From a virus: a stretch of 64,000 nucleotides of DNA. Within the stretch, counting starts at the first letter, position 1. Each line of letters begins with the position of its first letter. Below, piece after piece: positions 32,945 to 41,204 of this stretch. The notes beneath the pieces were generated by a model, which was not told the origin of the DNA, did no database searches, and worked only from the letters and a program-made list of their open reading frames with translations. The position numbers and the translations under genes are program-made. The stretch lies in IMG/VR virus record IMGVR_UViG_3300009529_002382, positions 1 to 64,000 of that record; one strand, 5' to 3'.

Positions 32945-33646
32945 TTAGCATTCTTCATAGTCATTGTAATCAGCGTCAGCTTGCCGTTCTATCTTTTCTT
33001 TCATCTGTTGTCCATAATCAACACGAACGGGTCTAGCGACTCTTCCTTCCACATCTCCAACTTTTTCAGCAGCAGCCTTCCTTTCTTCCGCAATATTATG
33101 ATATTTAGAAACTTCTGTATCTCCAATTGGTTCCATCTCTACATCTTCATCTCCCTCGTTTTCAATTATTACTTCACCATCACCAGAAATCATTGTACCC
33201 TCATTCGGCACAGGAAGAGAACCACCAGACGACAAACTTTGCAGAGGAGGACCGGCAGGAAGAATAACTTTTGTTTCTTCATTCCGAAAAATTTGTTTAA
33301 CGGGGTTTTGTCCTAATACAGGAACTGGCAGTACGCCTCCAGGTTCCCCTCTAACCGCACTAACTTGAGTTCCATAGAATGGAGTAGGAACAACCGCCGC
33401 TGATGAATCTGATAATTTCAAATATCCCTGACTACGCAAATAATCTACTGTTTCTACCAACAGTTGTACAGGGAATGACAAAAACTCGACACCGTTGTCG
33501 TCTATCTGCCGAACTTCTCCATTAATAGATATGGCTTTTCCTAGCCCCTCTACGCAATGTAATTTGATAGTAAAATCCTCATTTAGTCCGTCGTCACGAT
33601 ATACAAAATTGACACTGATCGAACTGTCATCAGTTTTTATTGCCAT
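32945..33646 (-). CDS. Hypothetical protein with proline/glycine-rich middle
   Basis: 233 residues: a beta-rich N-terminal 75 residues (SISVNFVYRDDG, FTIKLHC), a low-complexity proline/glycine-rich middle (about 80-150), and an acidic then basic helical C-terminus (YHNIAEERKAAAEKV). Strong GGAG-A7-ATG start. It resembles a modular linker or scaffolding-type protein but no family is recognised. Confidence 0.55.
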   Translation of the reverse strand: MAIKTDDSSISVNFVYRDDGLNEDFTIKLHCVEGLGKAISINGEVRQIDDNGVEFLSFPVQLLVETVDYLRSQGYLKLSDSSAAVVPTPFYGTQVSAVRGEPGGVLPVPVLGQNPVKQIFRNEETKVILPAGPPLQSLSSGGSLPVPNEGTMISGDGEVIIENEGDEDVEMEPIGDTEVSKYHNIAEERKAAAEKVGDVEGRVARPVRVDYGQQMKEKIERQADADYNDYEEC

Positions 33647-33860
33647 TTTTTTTCTCCAAGAAACGCCTATTAATGCTTTCTCTAAACTTACCCAAAAATT
33701 CTATGTCCTTTCTTTTATTATCGGCAACGAGTGGCAATTCAAAATTATCAGTAGGGGGAATATCATACCCACACCGTAAGCACAACTTCCCAAACAGATT
33801 GGGACCAATAGTCTTTTTGCCACACCCAGGACAAATAATGTAATTAATTTCTTTTGCCAT
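33630..33860 (-). CDS. Small zinc-ribbon protein
   Basis: 76 residues with CPGCGKK near residue 10 and CLRCGYD near residue 27, a four-cysteine zinc ribbon, followed by a basic helical tail (FRESINRRFLEKK). It could be a transcription- or ribosome-associated small protein. It overlaps both neighbours by about 16 bases. Confidence 0.65.
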   Translation of the reverse strand: MAKEINYIICPGCGKKTIGPNLFGKLCLRCGYDIPPTDNFELPLVADNKRKDIEFLGKFRESINRRFLEKKNGNKN

Positions 33861-34257
33861 AATTATAATCTAAATAATCGGAATCAACCAAATGGGACTC
33901 CCAAAAAGTTTTCCAAAATACTAAATTACCCTTTACTAAATCAGTGTGAGGATGAAGAGAAGACCACCCTTTAGATTTAACCCACGTAGATAATCCAGAA
34001 ATATCAGGGTTGTAAGCCACATCAGAAGAACTGGGCATATACTCTACAATATAAACTTTACCATCGCTATAAAAATGCAATAAAAATTGGGCCTCCATCA
34101 TTTGCCTATGTATAGTTATGGTCATACGCAACCCAGAACGCAACATCCACGTATCAGCAGGAGTATCTTCTTTCATAATTTGTACGATTTCTTTAAAATT
34201 ACCTTCTGTTTCTAGTAAAGTATTATCATCAAAATCTAGTTCATAATCAACTGACAT
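33844..34257 (-). CDS. Hypothetical protein
   Basis: 137 residues, acidic at the N-terminus (YELDFDDNTLLETEG), with a tryptophan- and histidine-containing C-terminal half (WVKSKGWSSLHPHTD). The start has only a weak GAG ahead of ATG. No family is recognised. It lies between the zinc-ribbon gene and the methyltransferase. Confidence 0.5.
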   Translation of the reverse strand: MSVDYELDFDDNTLLETEGNFKEIVQIMKEDTPADTWMLRSGLRMTITIHRQMMEAQFLLHFYSDGKVYIVEYMPSSSDVAYNPDISGLSTWVKSKGWSSLHPHTDLVKGNLVFWKTFWESHLVDSDYLDYNYGKRN

Positions 34258-34294
34258 TATTTTTACTCAACTTTTTTAGATATTTCAATTAATG

Positions 34295-35137
34295 CTACTC
34301 CCATAAATTAATTTCTTCTTTTTTCTTACGAGGTTGTAATCTAGCCGAACGTGGAATATAATCATCTTCAAACAATTTTATTTGTTCGACTCTCCCCTCC
34401 GCATACTCACAATACCCTTTATCATTATCTATTCCTATATATTGTCGGCATAATGACTTTGCCATATATGGGACAGTTCCACTCCCAGAAAATGGATCTA
34501 ACACCACATTGTCTCTATAAGAATATAATTTAATAACCCTCTTCGCCAATTCTTCTGGGAAAATAGCAGGATGATTACCGAGACGACGGTATCCAGGTTT
34601 TATCCGCCAAACGCTGTCTGTATACATTTTGAATTCTTCAGCAGTTATATCAGATAGTTCTGAATCTCCATCTAATTTCCATTTTTTTTTCGAAAATACT
34701 AATATATATTCATGGCTTCTGCGGATACAGGGACAAGAGCAACTCAACCATGATCCCCAAGACGATTTGTTGCCGGATATATATTCTTTAGACCAAGAAA
34801 TTTCGTCAAAAAATAACCATCCTATTTCCTTCATAATATTGTATATGTCAACATAAATAGGAATTCGATACACTGTATCTGCTATGTTTTTATCCTGGTT
34901 TTTAATAGCGTCTATGTTGATTACGAACCTTCCACCAACAACAGTAATTCTGTATATCTCTTTAAAAATTGTTCTAAGCCATTCGAGATACTCTTCGTGA
35001 GGCAAATCGTCATTATAAGAACCGTATTTAATTTTCGCATTGAAAGGTGGACTCGTAAAAGTCAAATGGACGAATTCTCCCTTAAACTTTTTCAATGCTT
35101 TCAAAGAATCAGAGCAAATTATCTTGTTATATTTCAT
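34295..35137 (-). CDS. DNA methyltransferase, N4-cytosine/N6-adenine type
   Basis: 280 residues. Motif IV is TSPPF (residues 28-32), more typical of N4-cytosine than N6-adenine enzymes. Motif I near the C-terminus reads VVLDPFSGSGTVPYMA, giving the beta-class order (IV before I), and is followed by YIGID. No partner restriction gene is seen, so it probably modifies phage DNA to escape host restriction or regulates genes. Target sequence cannot be predicted. It starts in an ATGA overlap. Confidence 0.9.
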   Translation of the reverse strand: MKYNKIICSDSLKALKKFKGEFVHLTFTSPPFNAKIKYGSYNDDLPHEEYLEWLRTIFKEIYRITVVGGRFVINIDAIKNQDKNIADTVYRIPIYVDIYNIMKEIGWLFFDEISWSKEYISGNKSSWGSWLSCSCPCIRRSHEYILVFSKKKWKLDGDSELSDITAEEFKMYTDSVWRIKPGYRRLGNHPAIFPEELAKRVIKLYSYRDNVVLDPFSGSGTVPYMAKSLCRQYIGIDNDKGYCEYAEGRVEQIKLFEDDYIPRSARLQPRKKKEEINLWE

Positions 35138-35562
35138 GTTTTTATAATTAATTCGTCAGATGGACCTTTATTCAAAAACAACTGCCAAAAATCAGCAATC
35201 ATAATTCTTTTGGTTACATTCACTGTCTCGAAAATGCCGAATGGGTGAACTCCTATCGCCGATGCCGCTCCGGCCCCACAGCAAATACCTAATACTTCGT
35301 CTTCATTCACCCCGAGATATCCGTCTGGTATCTCATATTCTCCCACAACTATATCTCTATAACACACAAAATCCCCAGAAGAAAAACCAGTCATCAACGC
35401 AGAATCAGATATAATGTAATGCACCTGCCCAACATCAGGACATAGTATATTGAAATGAAAAGCAAGCGGGTCTGAATCTGGTTCTTCAGTCTGATTAAAA
35501 TTTGCTTTGAACAAACTCCAATCTACATCTTGTAATTTCCGTATAAAATCTTTTCTAGCCAT
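35134..35562 (-). CDS. Hypothetical protein
   Basis: 142 residues with a helical start (ARKDFIRKLQDVDW) and a beta-rich, glycine/alanine/cysteine-containing centre (LGICCGAGAASAIG). No family is recognised. It overlaps the zinc-finger primase gene by eight bases and the methyltransferase by four, so it belongs to the replication operon. Confidence 0.55.
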   Translation of the reverse strand: MARKDFIRKLQDVDWSLFKANFNQTEEPDSDPLAFHFNILCPDVGQVHYIISDSALMTGFSSGDFVCYRDIVVGEYEIPDGYLGVNEDEVLGICCGAGAASAIGVHPFGIFETVNVTKRIMIADFWQLFLNKGPSDELIIKT

Positions 35563-36166
35563 CGATCTTTCTCCTTTTCTTCATTCGTTCTTTTATCTCT
35601 CTAGATTTTTTCACCAACAGTTTCTCTTCTGTCACTATTTGATACATTTCTTCTAATGAGAGGTAGTCCTCTCTCCATATAACCTTGTCAATTTGTTTAT
35701 ATACCTGCTCTAAAAAATCAATCGCTTCTTTGCTAAAGTTCAGCCTTTCAACAAACGCATATCCCAAATCTGCAAACCTTAAAGATAATTCAGATAAATC
35801 ATCTTTGACTGAACCTTTAACTCTGTTCTCTTCTTCCCGGATTTTTCTTAGGATTATATCAATTTCCTGCTCATCGGCAATGTATATCCCTTTGCCCAAT
35901 TCCTGAATAGTTTTGCTGAAAGAGATACCTTCTAACTCTTTGTAAAGACTGAGAATATTGCCTCCACAATGACATCCAAAACAGAAAAACGTCTCAGTCC
36001 CATCAGGATTATTGTAGACCATAAAAGACGGCTTAGTCTCTTTGTGGATTGGGCATGGATACTTAGTTTTATTACCAATTATCGCAGATGGCTGTAAACC
36101 TTTTCCTGCTAAATATCCAGTAATAGAATGCTTGTTCAATATCGCATTATACAATCCGTGTTTCAT
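35555..36166 (-). CDS. DnaG-type primase zinc-finger (CHC2) protein
   Basis: 203 residues. Residues 34-75 form the CHC2 zinc-binding domain of primases: KYPCPIHKETKPSF, then ETFFCFGCHCGGN, with C-x2-H and C-x2-C ligands. It then continues helical (NILSLYKELEGISF) as in DnaG. The TOPRIM part is absent and is encoded 11.5 kb away at 23361-24089. The rest is a charged helical extension that may connect to the helicase. It overlaps the DnaB gene by four bases. Confidence 0.85.
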   Translation of the reverse strand: MKHGLYNAILNKHSITGYLAGKGLQPSAIIGNKTKYPCPIHKETKPSFMVYNNPDGTETFFCFGCHCGGNILSLYKELEGISFSKTIQELGKGIYIADEQEIDIILRKIREEENRVKGSVKDDLSELSLRFADLGYAFVERLNFSKEAIDFLEQVYKQIDKVIWREDYLSLEEMYQIVTEEKLLVKKSREIKERMKKRRKIDG

Positions 36167-37731
36167 CGGTCATCATCCAAATCATCCAAATCGATGTCAT
36201 CTACGGTAATATCCATATCTCCGACAGACGATTCGTCTGCCTCTGATTCTTTGATTTCTTTTTGTACATAATCATCAAAATCCAATTCTTCATCTATGTT
36301 GATACTATCTACCTTGGTCATTATATTGTCAATGTTATGCTTATCCCAATCATTAGTCATACTGCCAATAAGACTAAATTCCGGTCGCATCTTCAATGAT
36401 CCTTTCAACTTGCCATTTATCGTTTTGGGTGCGTATCTTGCTTTGATTGTCTGAAAAATTAAACGGCTATTAGGCTGTGCTTCATCAATCAATTGAGCAT
36501 ACATATAATCAGCATCAGCCGAATATTCGTGAGAACCTCTAACGTCTTCAGAGTTGAAGATAACTTTATCCATACTCTGTTTGCGAATACGCTGCAAAGC
36601 AGGTCTGCCAAGTTGGGCACCAGACACAACGGCAAATCCCTCTTCATGTACAGCCTTTGGTTTACCCATCGCACGCAGTGATTTCAACATATCACCAATC
36701 TGGGACGCTTCATTGCGGTTACGCCCATAGTGAGTTTCATTCTCTGGAATTAGATTCGCTATATAATCTACAATAACAACACGTGGTTTAAAAACATCTA
36801 TATGTTTTTCAATTTCTCTGCGGATAACAGACACTGGGATTCTGTCGTATGTTTCCATAATGTAAAAATGGTTGTTTGACAACTCCTCTAATTCCGCAGT
36901 ATATTTTTCTATTTTTGCAATTTCTTCTTCTATCAATACTTTTGGTGTCTGTAGGCGTATAGAATCAATCAATAATTGTCTAGACAAAAACTTTATAAAC
37001 ATCTGTTTCTTTGGCATCTCTAGAGGAACGAACAATACATTTTGACCTCTTTCCCATATTCCAACACCTACATTAAGCATCATAGTCGATTTATAACTCG
37101 ATACGTCGCCACAAAACAAAGTTAAAGTCCCAGGTGCAAAACCAGTAACCATTGTATCGTCTATTTCTTTAATACCACAAGTGATTTTCTCTGGAGAGTC
37201 ACCATCGATCTCTATCTTCATCTTACTTAAAAATTCAGTAGAAATCACAGACAAGGGTTCATACGTCGTACCGGCCTTTTCAACACATGAATCAGATGCT
37301 AAATCCGATGCCTTTTCTGCCAATTCTCGCACAGCAGAGACCGCACCCTTTTGAGTTAAATTTTTTCGGAAATCATCGATATAATTAACAGCAGATTCGC
37401 TGAGATGACTGTCCAAAATCGTTTTTAATAATACAATAAAATTATCACGCTCTTCATCAAGCATACTAATCCGATCATATGTCGCCATATATGCGTTTAG
37501 CTCCACATCATTAGACACCCGCTGCTTGACAAAATATCTAAATTGTTTTTTTGTCAACAAAGATTTTTTAGAAAATGCTTCCTCTACACCGTAAAGTAAC
37601 ATTTTATGAGCTTTATGGAAATGATTGATTTGTAAAGAACTACCAAGCCAGTCCCCAACTAGATCCTTGTGTTCTAACACCAAACTAATAAATAGTTCTT
37701 CGTCTCTAATTCTTTTATCGATAGTATCCAT
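36163..37731 (-). CDS. DnaB-like replicative helicase
   Basis: 522 residues. An N-terminal helical domain (1-140) and a RecA-like core. The Walker A segment is LTLFCGDVSSYKSTMM (GDVSSYKS at 208-215), in which the usual glycine before the lysine is a tyrosine. Walker B is VVIVDYIANL (317-326). Then come KSLRAM and SGAQLGRPA, the DnaB motif-3 region. It unwinds DNA at the phage fork. An acidic C-terminal tail follows. Adjacent genes encode the primase zinc domain and a probable loader. Confidence 0.88.
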   Translation of the reverse strand: MDTIDKRIRDEELFISLVLEHKDLVGDWLGSSLQINHFHKAHKMLLYGVEEAFSKKSLLTKKQFRYFVKQRVSNDVELNAYMATYDRISMLDEERDNFIVLLKTILDSHLSESAVNYIDDFRKNLTQKGAVSAVRELAEKASDLASDSCVEKAGTTYEPLSVISTEFLSKMKIEIDGDSPEKITCGIKEIDDTMVTGFAPGTLTLFCGDVSSYKSTMMLNVGVGIWERGQNVLFVPLEMPKKQMFIKFLSRQLLIDSIRLQTPKVLIEEEIAKIEKYTAELEELSNNHFYIMETYDRIPVSVIRREIEKHIDVFKPRVVIVDYIANLIPENETHYGRNRNEASQIGDMLKSLRAMGKPKAVHEEGFAVVSGAQLGRPALQRIRKQSMDKVIFNSEDVRGSHEYSADADYMYAQLIDEAQPNSRLIFQTIKARYAPKTINGKLKGSLKMRPEFSLIGSMTNDWDKHNIDNIMTKVDSINIDEELDFDDYVQKEIKESEADESSVGDMDITVDDIDLDDLDDDR

Positions 37732-37734
37732 ATA

Positions 37735-38523
37735 TTATGAACCACAAATAGCTATTTTAAATGTTCTTGTATCCTCGACAATTTTACTAATAGCAGTACC
37801 GAATTTCTCTTCCAGTGACAACGTAGGATCAAAAATGTCAAACCTGAATACAAAAATAGTAGGCAATTTATCCTGTAACCTCTCTATAAAAAAGGGATTT
37901 ATTATAGAGGAAATGTAAGCGTCAGAGTTTCTACTCTGTATGACTCCAATAATATCATCGACAACTAACCAATCAGCAGAACGAGAGCTATTCAATATAG
38001 GATCTTCCCTTTTCATATAATATGAGAGAAGTGAGAACTCAAGCCAATCATACGTTTGCGTATAATTCCCAAACATTGCCCTATTTCTAATAGCTTCTTG
38101 AACGATCAAAGATGCAGCAAATGTTTTACCCTTTTTATTGTTGTTATCAGAATATATGACAACATTCCTGCCTTCTTTAAGCCGTCCATTAAGCACTGAT
38201 TTTTCTCTACGCTCCAGTGGAGACATGGCATTGAATCGTTCAATGGGAATATCCCCCCAACAATATTTAATAATTTGCTTTTTCGCAGTAATGGCAACGG
38301 ATGGATCTAGTAATTGTACATCCTTATTTTTACCCGTAAAATCATCAATGGTAAGATTATAATAAGGAGATGGCAATACACTACACAAATATGCTTTTAT
38401 CTCAGCAGCCTGATCGCATTCACACATGTCACCATTTGGACAATGAGATACATCTTCGACACCACAATTCTTCTTGGCAATCATCTTCATGAATTTCTTT
38501 TTTAATGTGCTTATGTCTTTCAT
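37735..38523 (-). CDS. Putative helicase loader, DnaC/DnaI-like AAA protein
   Basis: 262 residues. A cysteine cluster near residue 28-37 (CPNGDMCECDQ) may bind zinc, as in DnaI. The AAA-like core has a degenerate P-loop (VVIYSDNNNKKGKTFAASL, near residue 125) and a Walker B WLVVDDI. Position immediately before the DnaB gene supports a loader role. The unusual P-loop (N-rich, with K-G-K-T) suggests altered nucleotide use. Confidence 0.75.
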   Translation of the reverse strand: MKDISTLKKKFMKMIAKKNCGVEDVSHCPNGDMCECDQAAEIKAYLCSVLPSPYYNLTIDDFTGKNKDVQLLDPSVAITAKKQIIKYCWGDIPIERFNAMSPLERREKSVLNGRLKEGRNVVIYSDNNNKKGKTFAASLIVQEAIRNRAMFGNYTQTYDWLEFSLLSYYMKREDPILNSSRSADWLVVDDIIGVIQSRNSDAYISSIINPFFIERLQDKLPTIFVFRFDIFDPTLSLEEKFGTAISKIVEDTRTFKIAICGS

Positions 38524-39374
38524 CGAGAGTCTCCACTATCAGTATCGGTATTTGTATGGATACAATTTTTGGAATTCTGACCTTTCTTTTCATCCAAAAT
38601 AAATTGAATACTCAAGGTTTTATCCTTTGCGATTGATTTCGACATTGCCATTTTAACTTCCCTTAATGTCAATCCATGGGCAGTCTGAACAAGATATTCC
38701 TTCTTATTGTCTAATTCCGTTTGTAGGGCATCGGTTTTGTTAATCAAACTCTTATTCGTTTCTATCTCTTTTGCTTGACACATAACAGAACCAACAAGGT
38801 TGTCCAAAATTTCACCGATCTCATAATCGTTAGGACAGGGAAAGTCCAACACGGAGAACTCACTCTCTAAAGATGGAGTTAACTGTATTTTAGGACCAGT
38901 CACTATAATAGTGTTAGGAGAATGAATCATGGAAATTTGCTTCAATCCACGTTCTATCTCTGGTTTATAATCAATAGGATTTAAAAAATAGTAAAAATCT
39001 TGAAGAACATATATCTCCCCAGGACATCCCTCCTCTAGCATCCCCTTTGTTTTCTTACGTAATTCCCTTACCCTGTCATACAATACATTCAATATGCTCA
39101 AAGGATTATAAGAAGAAGTAGATAAACCAGAGAAATTATCTGGCACCTTATTAGAAACGATATCGGTTAATCCACGAAAACAGTCCCATAGATACACTTT
39201 ATAACCAAAGCCAGATGACAGATGATTGAAAAAACTCAACAATCGCTTTTCTTCATTAGTGGTTATATACAGCAACGGGCATCTGGCCCGCAGTGATGCC
39301 AGAAACTCGGAACGGAACTGTTCCGTAGCCATATTATTGAAACAATCAAGATGATCATGTTGGCTTAATTTCAC
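38520..39374 (-). CDS. Ycf46-like N-terminal domain protein, lacking the AAA ATPase domain
   Basis: 284 residues from a GTG start that overlaps the IF-3 stop. The main body resembles the N-terminal domain of Ycf46/stand-alone AAA proteins: RARCPLLYITTNEEKRLLSFF, YKVYLWDCFRGL, EIYVLQDFYYFL and IIVTGPKIQLTPSLESEFSVLDFP. The C-terminal AAA ATPase half (P-loop and Walker B) is missing, so the protein is about half the family's length. It ends in a polar, threonine-rich tail. Being next to the loader and IF-3, it may regulate helicase loading or bind host machinery. Confidence 0.65.
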   Translation of the reverse strand: MKLSQHDHLDCFNNMATEQFRSEFLASLRARCPLLYITTNEEKRLLSFFNHLSSGFGYKVYLWDCFRGLTDIVSNKVPDNFSGLSTSSYNPLSILNVLYDRVRELRKKTKGMLEEGCPGEIYVLQDFYYFLNPIDYKPEIERGLKQISMIHSPNTIIVTGPKIQLTPSLESEFSVLDFPCPNDYEIGEILDNLVGSVMCQAKEIETNKSLINKTDALQTELDNKKEYLVQTAHGLTLREVKMAMSKSIAKDKTLSIQFILDEKKGQNSKNCIHTNTDTDSGDSR

Positions 39375-39889
39375 ACGGAATCCCGTTTTGGATGTAGTGT
39401 AGTAGAGATCGTTAATCTTTTCCTACTATGCCCTATATTTGGATTCTTCCATTCACAAATACCATCAAAATCTGTCAATCTATCTTTGAACTTGGACAAA
39501 GCATGTTGAACTTTCCCCTTTTCTCTCCCCTCTAAAATTAAACTATATATAACCGGCTGTCCTTTAGTAAGAAATTGTTTTACTTGTTTATGTTTAAAAA
39601 GTAGATCGTGATCGTCTATATTATAACTTGTTCGCATACCCTTTGTGACTAAATTTTTTTTATGTTTAGTCTTCTTCGAACGCTCATAAAGAAACTTCCC
39701 ATAGTTCACCAGCTTACATGTTGGCACTTTTTTGTCGGAGACTTGTAATATATCTAGATCCTTATCAGATGCCAACTGCCTAGCCTCTCCAACGGAAATC
39801 TCTCCGTAGTTTGTGCCATCTTCTCCGATCAATAATACAGTTGACGCTTTAATTTTGTCATTCATGATTACTTCGTCTTTATTAACCAT
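39371..39889 (-). CDS. Translation initiation factor IF-3 homologue
   Basis: 172 residues. The N-terminal domain follows IF-3 well: NDKIKASTVLLIGEDGTNYG, SVGEARQLASDKDLDILQVS, PTCKLVNYGKFLYERSKK. The C-terminal domain is more divergent but keeps IDDHDLLFKHKQVKQFLTKG and the ILEGREKG strand (cellular R-x-R-G-R-E). It is full-length for the family. IF-3 keeps 30S subunits free and checks the start codon. A phage copy with a divergent C-domain could bias host initiation towards phage messages. The start site is GAG plus a seven-A spacer, within the end of the upstream gene. Confidence 0.9.
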   Translation of the reverse strand: MVNKDEVIMNDKIKASTVLLIGEDGTNYGEISVGEARQLASDKDLDILQVSDKKVPTCKLVNYGKFLYERSKKTKHKKNLVTKGMRTSYNIDDHDLLFKHKQVKQFLTKGQPVIYSLILEGREKGKVQHALSKFKDRLTDFDGICEWKNPNIGHSRKRLTISTTLHPKRDSV

Positions 39890-40781
39890 TTTTTTTCTCT
39901 TGCCCTTTTAAAAAAGCGAACTTACTGTCATCTGTGAATTCTATTTTCATTTGTATCTCCTTGTCAGTTTTTTTACTGACTGCTTGTAAAATAATATTGT
40001 AATTTTTAAATCTAAACCATGATGGATACGGTGAATGTTTTATTGTGGACTTGATTACGGTTTCCGCTCTACCCTTATTAAATATCTTTAAAAACGCTTT
40101 GGCTACATAATTAGCCGCTTTTTTTAAATCATAATCACGTTTAATAATCAACCAATTACAGGTCAAAACTATACCGTGATCAGAAACAAAATTCTCGTCA
40201 CCGAGCAAATAGGAATTATCTAAATCTGTTTCCGCACATTTTTTCAGTTTTTGTTCATTTCCCTTCGCATGGTATCGCAATCTATCTTGATAATTGTATC
40301 TACTGGAGAATTCCTCTACAGCTTCATTCCCCCTTAAATGGCTAAGATACAAAACGTTACTCGCTCTTCTTTTGTAGTGATCGGACCAGTTCCTGAAAAA
40401 AGAATCTATGTAATCCTTGAACACTAAATTGTCGCAAAATCCCAAAACATCGTGTACGGCTTCTTTCACCCTACCTAGCTGAACGGCGATATTAGATATA
40501 CTAGGTAACCAATTACGCCCATATTTCTTGCTATATTGTGATAAAATATAGATGGCAAAATCTCTATTATTCCATTCGTCTAAATCAGATTTGATGCCAT
40601 TCTTTCTTTTAGTTTTGAACTCAACGACTTTTGCCTTTTCACTTTTGGCTGGCAAAATCTGTGATTTATCAGCTTGGTATGAATGTTCTTTTATGAGATC
40701 TGTCGAACTCTTTTTGTCGGAGATTGATTGAATTAATATGTCTTTTACTTTTTTTTCGTTGTCTGTCATTATCTTTGGCAT
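39882..40781 (-). CDS. Hypothetical protein, possible DNA-binding
   Basis: 299 residues, basic. A predicted helical region (DFAIYILSQYSKKYGRNW...SNIAVQLGRVKEAVHDVL) has the look of a helix-turn-helix or J-domain-like segment. The rest has WFRFKNYNIILQAV strands. No family is recognised. Its end overlaps the IF-3 start by eight bases, so the two are likely translated together. Confidence 0.55.
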   Translation of the reverse strand: MPKIMTDNEKKVKDILIQSISDKKSSTDLIKEHSYQADKSQILPAKSEKAKVVEFKTKRKNGIKSDLDEWNNRDFAIYILSQYSKKYGRNWLPSISNIAVQLGRVKEAVHDVLGFCDNLVFKDYIDSFFRNWSDHYKRRASNVLYLSHLRGNEAVEEFSSRYNYQDRLRYHAKGNEQKLKKCAETDLDNSYLLGDENFVSDHGIVLTCNWLIIKRDYDLKKAANYVAKAFLKIFNKGRAETVIKSTIKHSPYPSWFRFKNYNIILQAVSKKTDKEIQMKIEFTDDSKFAFLKGQEKKNG

Positions 40782-41197
40782 GTTGTTAAGACGATGACCA
40801 TCATAATATGAGGATTGTTGTCTATCAATTCGATGACCACGTTTTGCATTTTATCAAGATCGTCACATATATGGATTTTCCCACCGGGCACCCACATCCG
40901 TATTGGGAAACCACCTTTGTCTTTTTTTGTAACAGAAAATTGAAATTGGATTATGTCCATGTATGGTTCAGTCCATTGTCCTACTTTTTTGGGCAACAAT
41001 AATCTCAACGCTCCAACAGGAGTAGAACTTCGACCTGCATCATAGTGAAATATGAAAGTCGCTTTTGGGTTATCGACTCTAAGTTCTAATCTTTTTTTGA
41101 CTGTTTCTAGACAATTAAGCAGTTCAGACATTATAGAAGGCTTTTCAAAAACGCCCTTCAATGCTTCATCTAATTTTTTCTCAAAATCATCCATCAT
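40769..41197 (-). CDS. Hypothetical protein
   Basis: 142 residues with an N-terminal helix (DDFEKKLDEALKGVF) and a beta-rich remainder (KATFIFHYDAG, MDIIQFQFSVTKKD, IRMWVPGG), and a hydrophobic end (HIMMVIVLTTC). No family is recognised. It lies between the intein-containing helicase and a basic hypothetical gene, overlapping the latter by 13 bases. Confidence 0.55.
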   Translation of the reverse strand: MMDDFEKKLDEALKGVFEKPSIMSELLNCLETVKKRLELRVDNPKATFIFHYDAGRSSTPVGALRLLLPKKVGQWTEPYMDIIQFQFSVTKKDKGGFPIRMWVPGGKIHICDDLDKMQNVVIELIDNNPHIMMVIVLTTCQR

Positions 41198-41204
41198 ATA
41201 ACTC

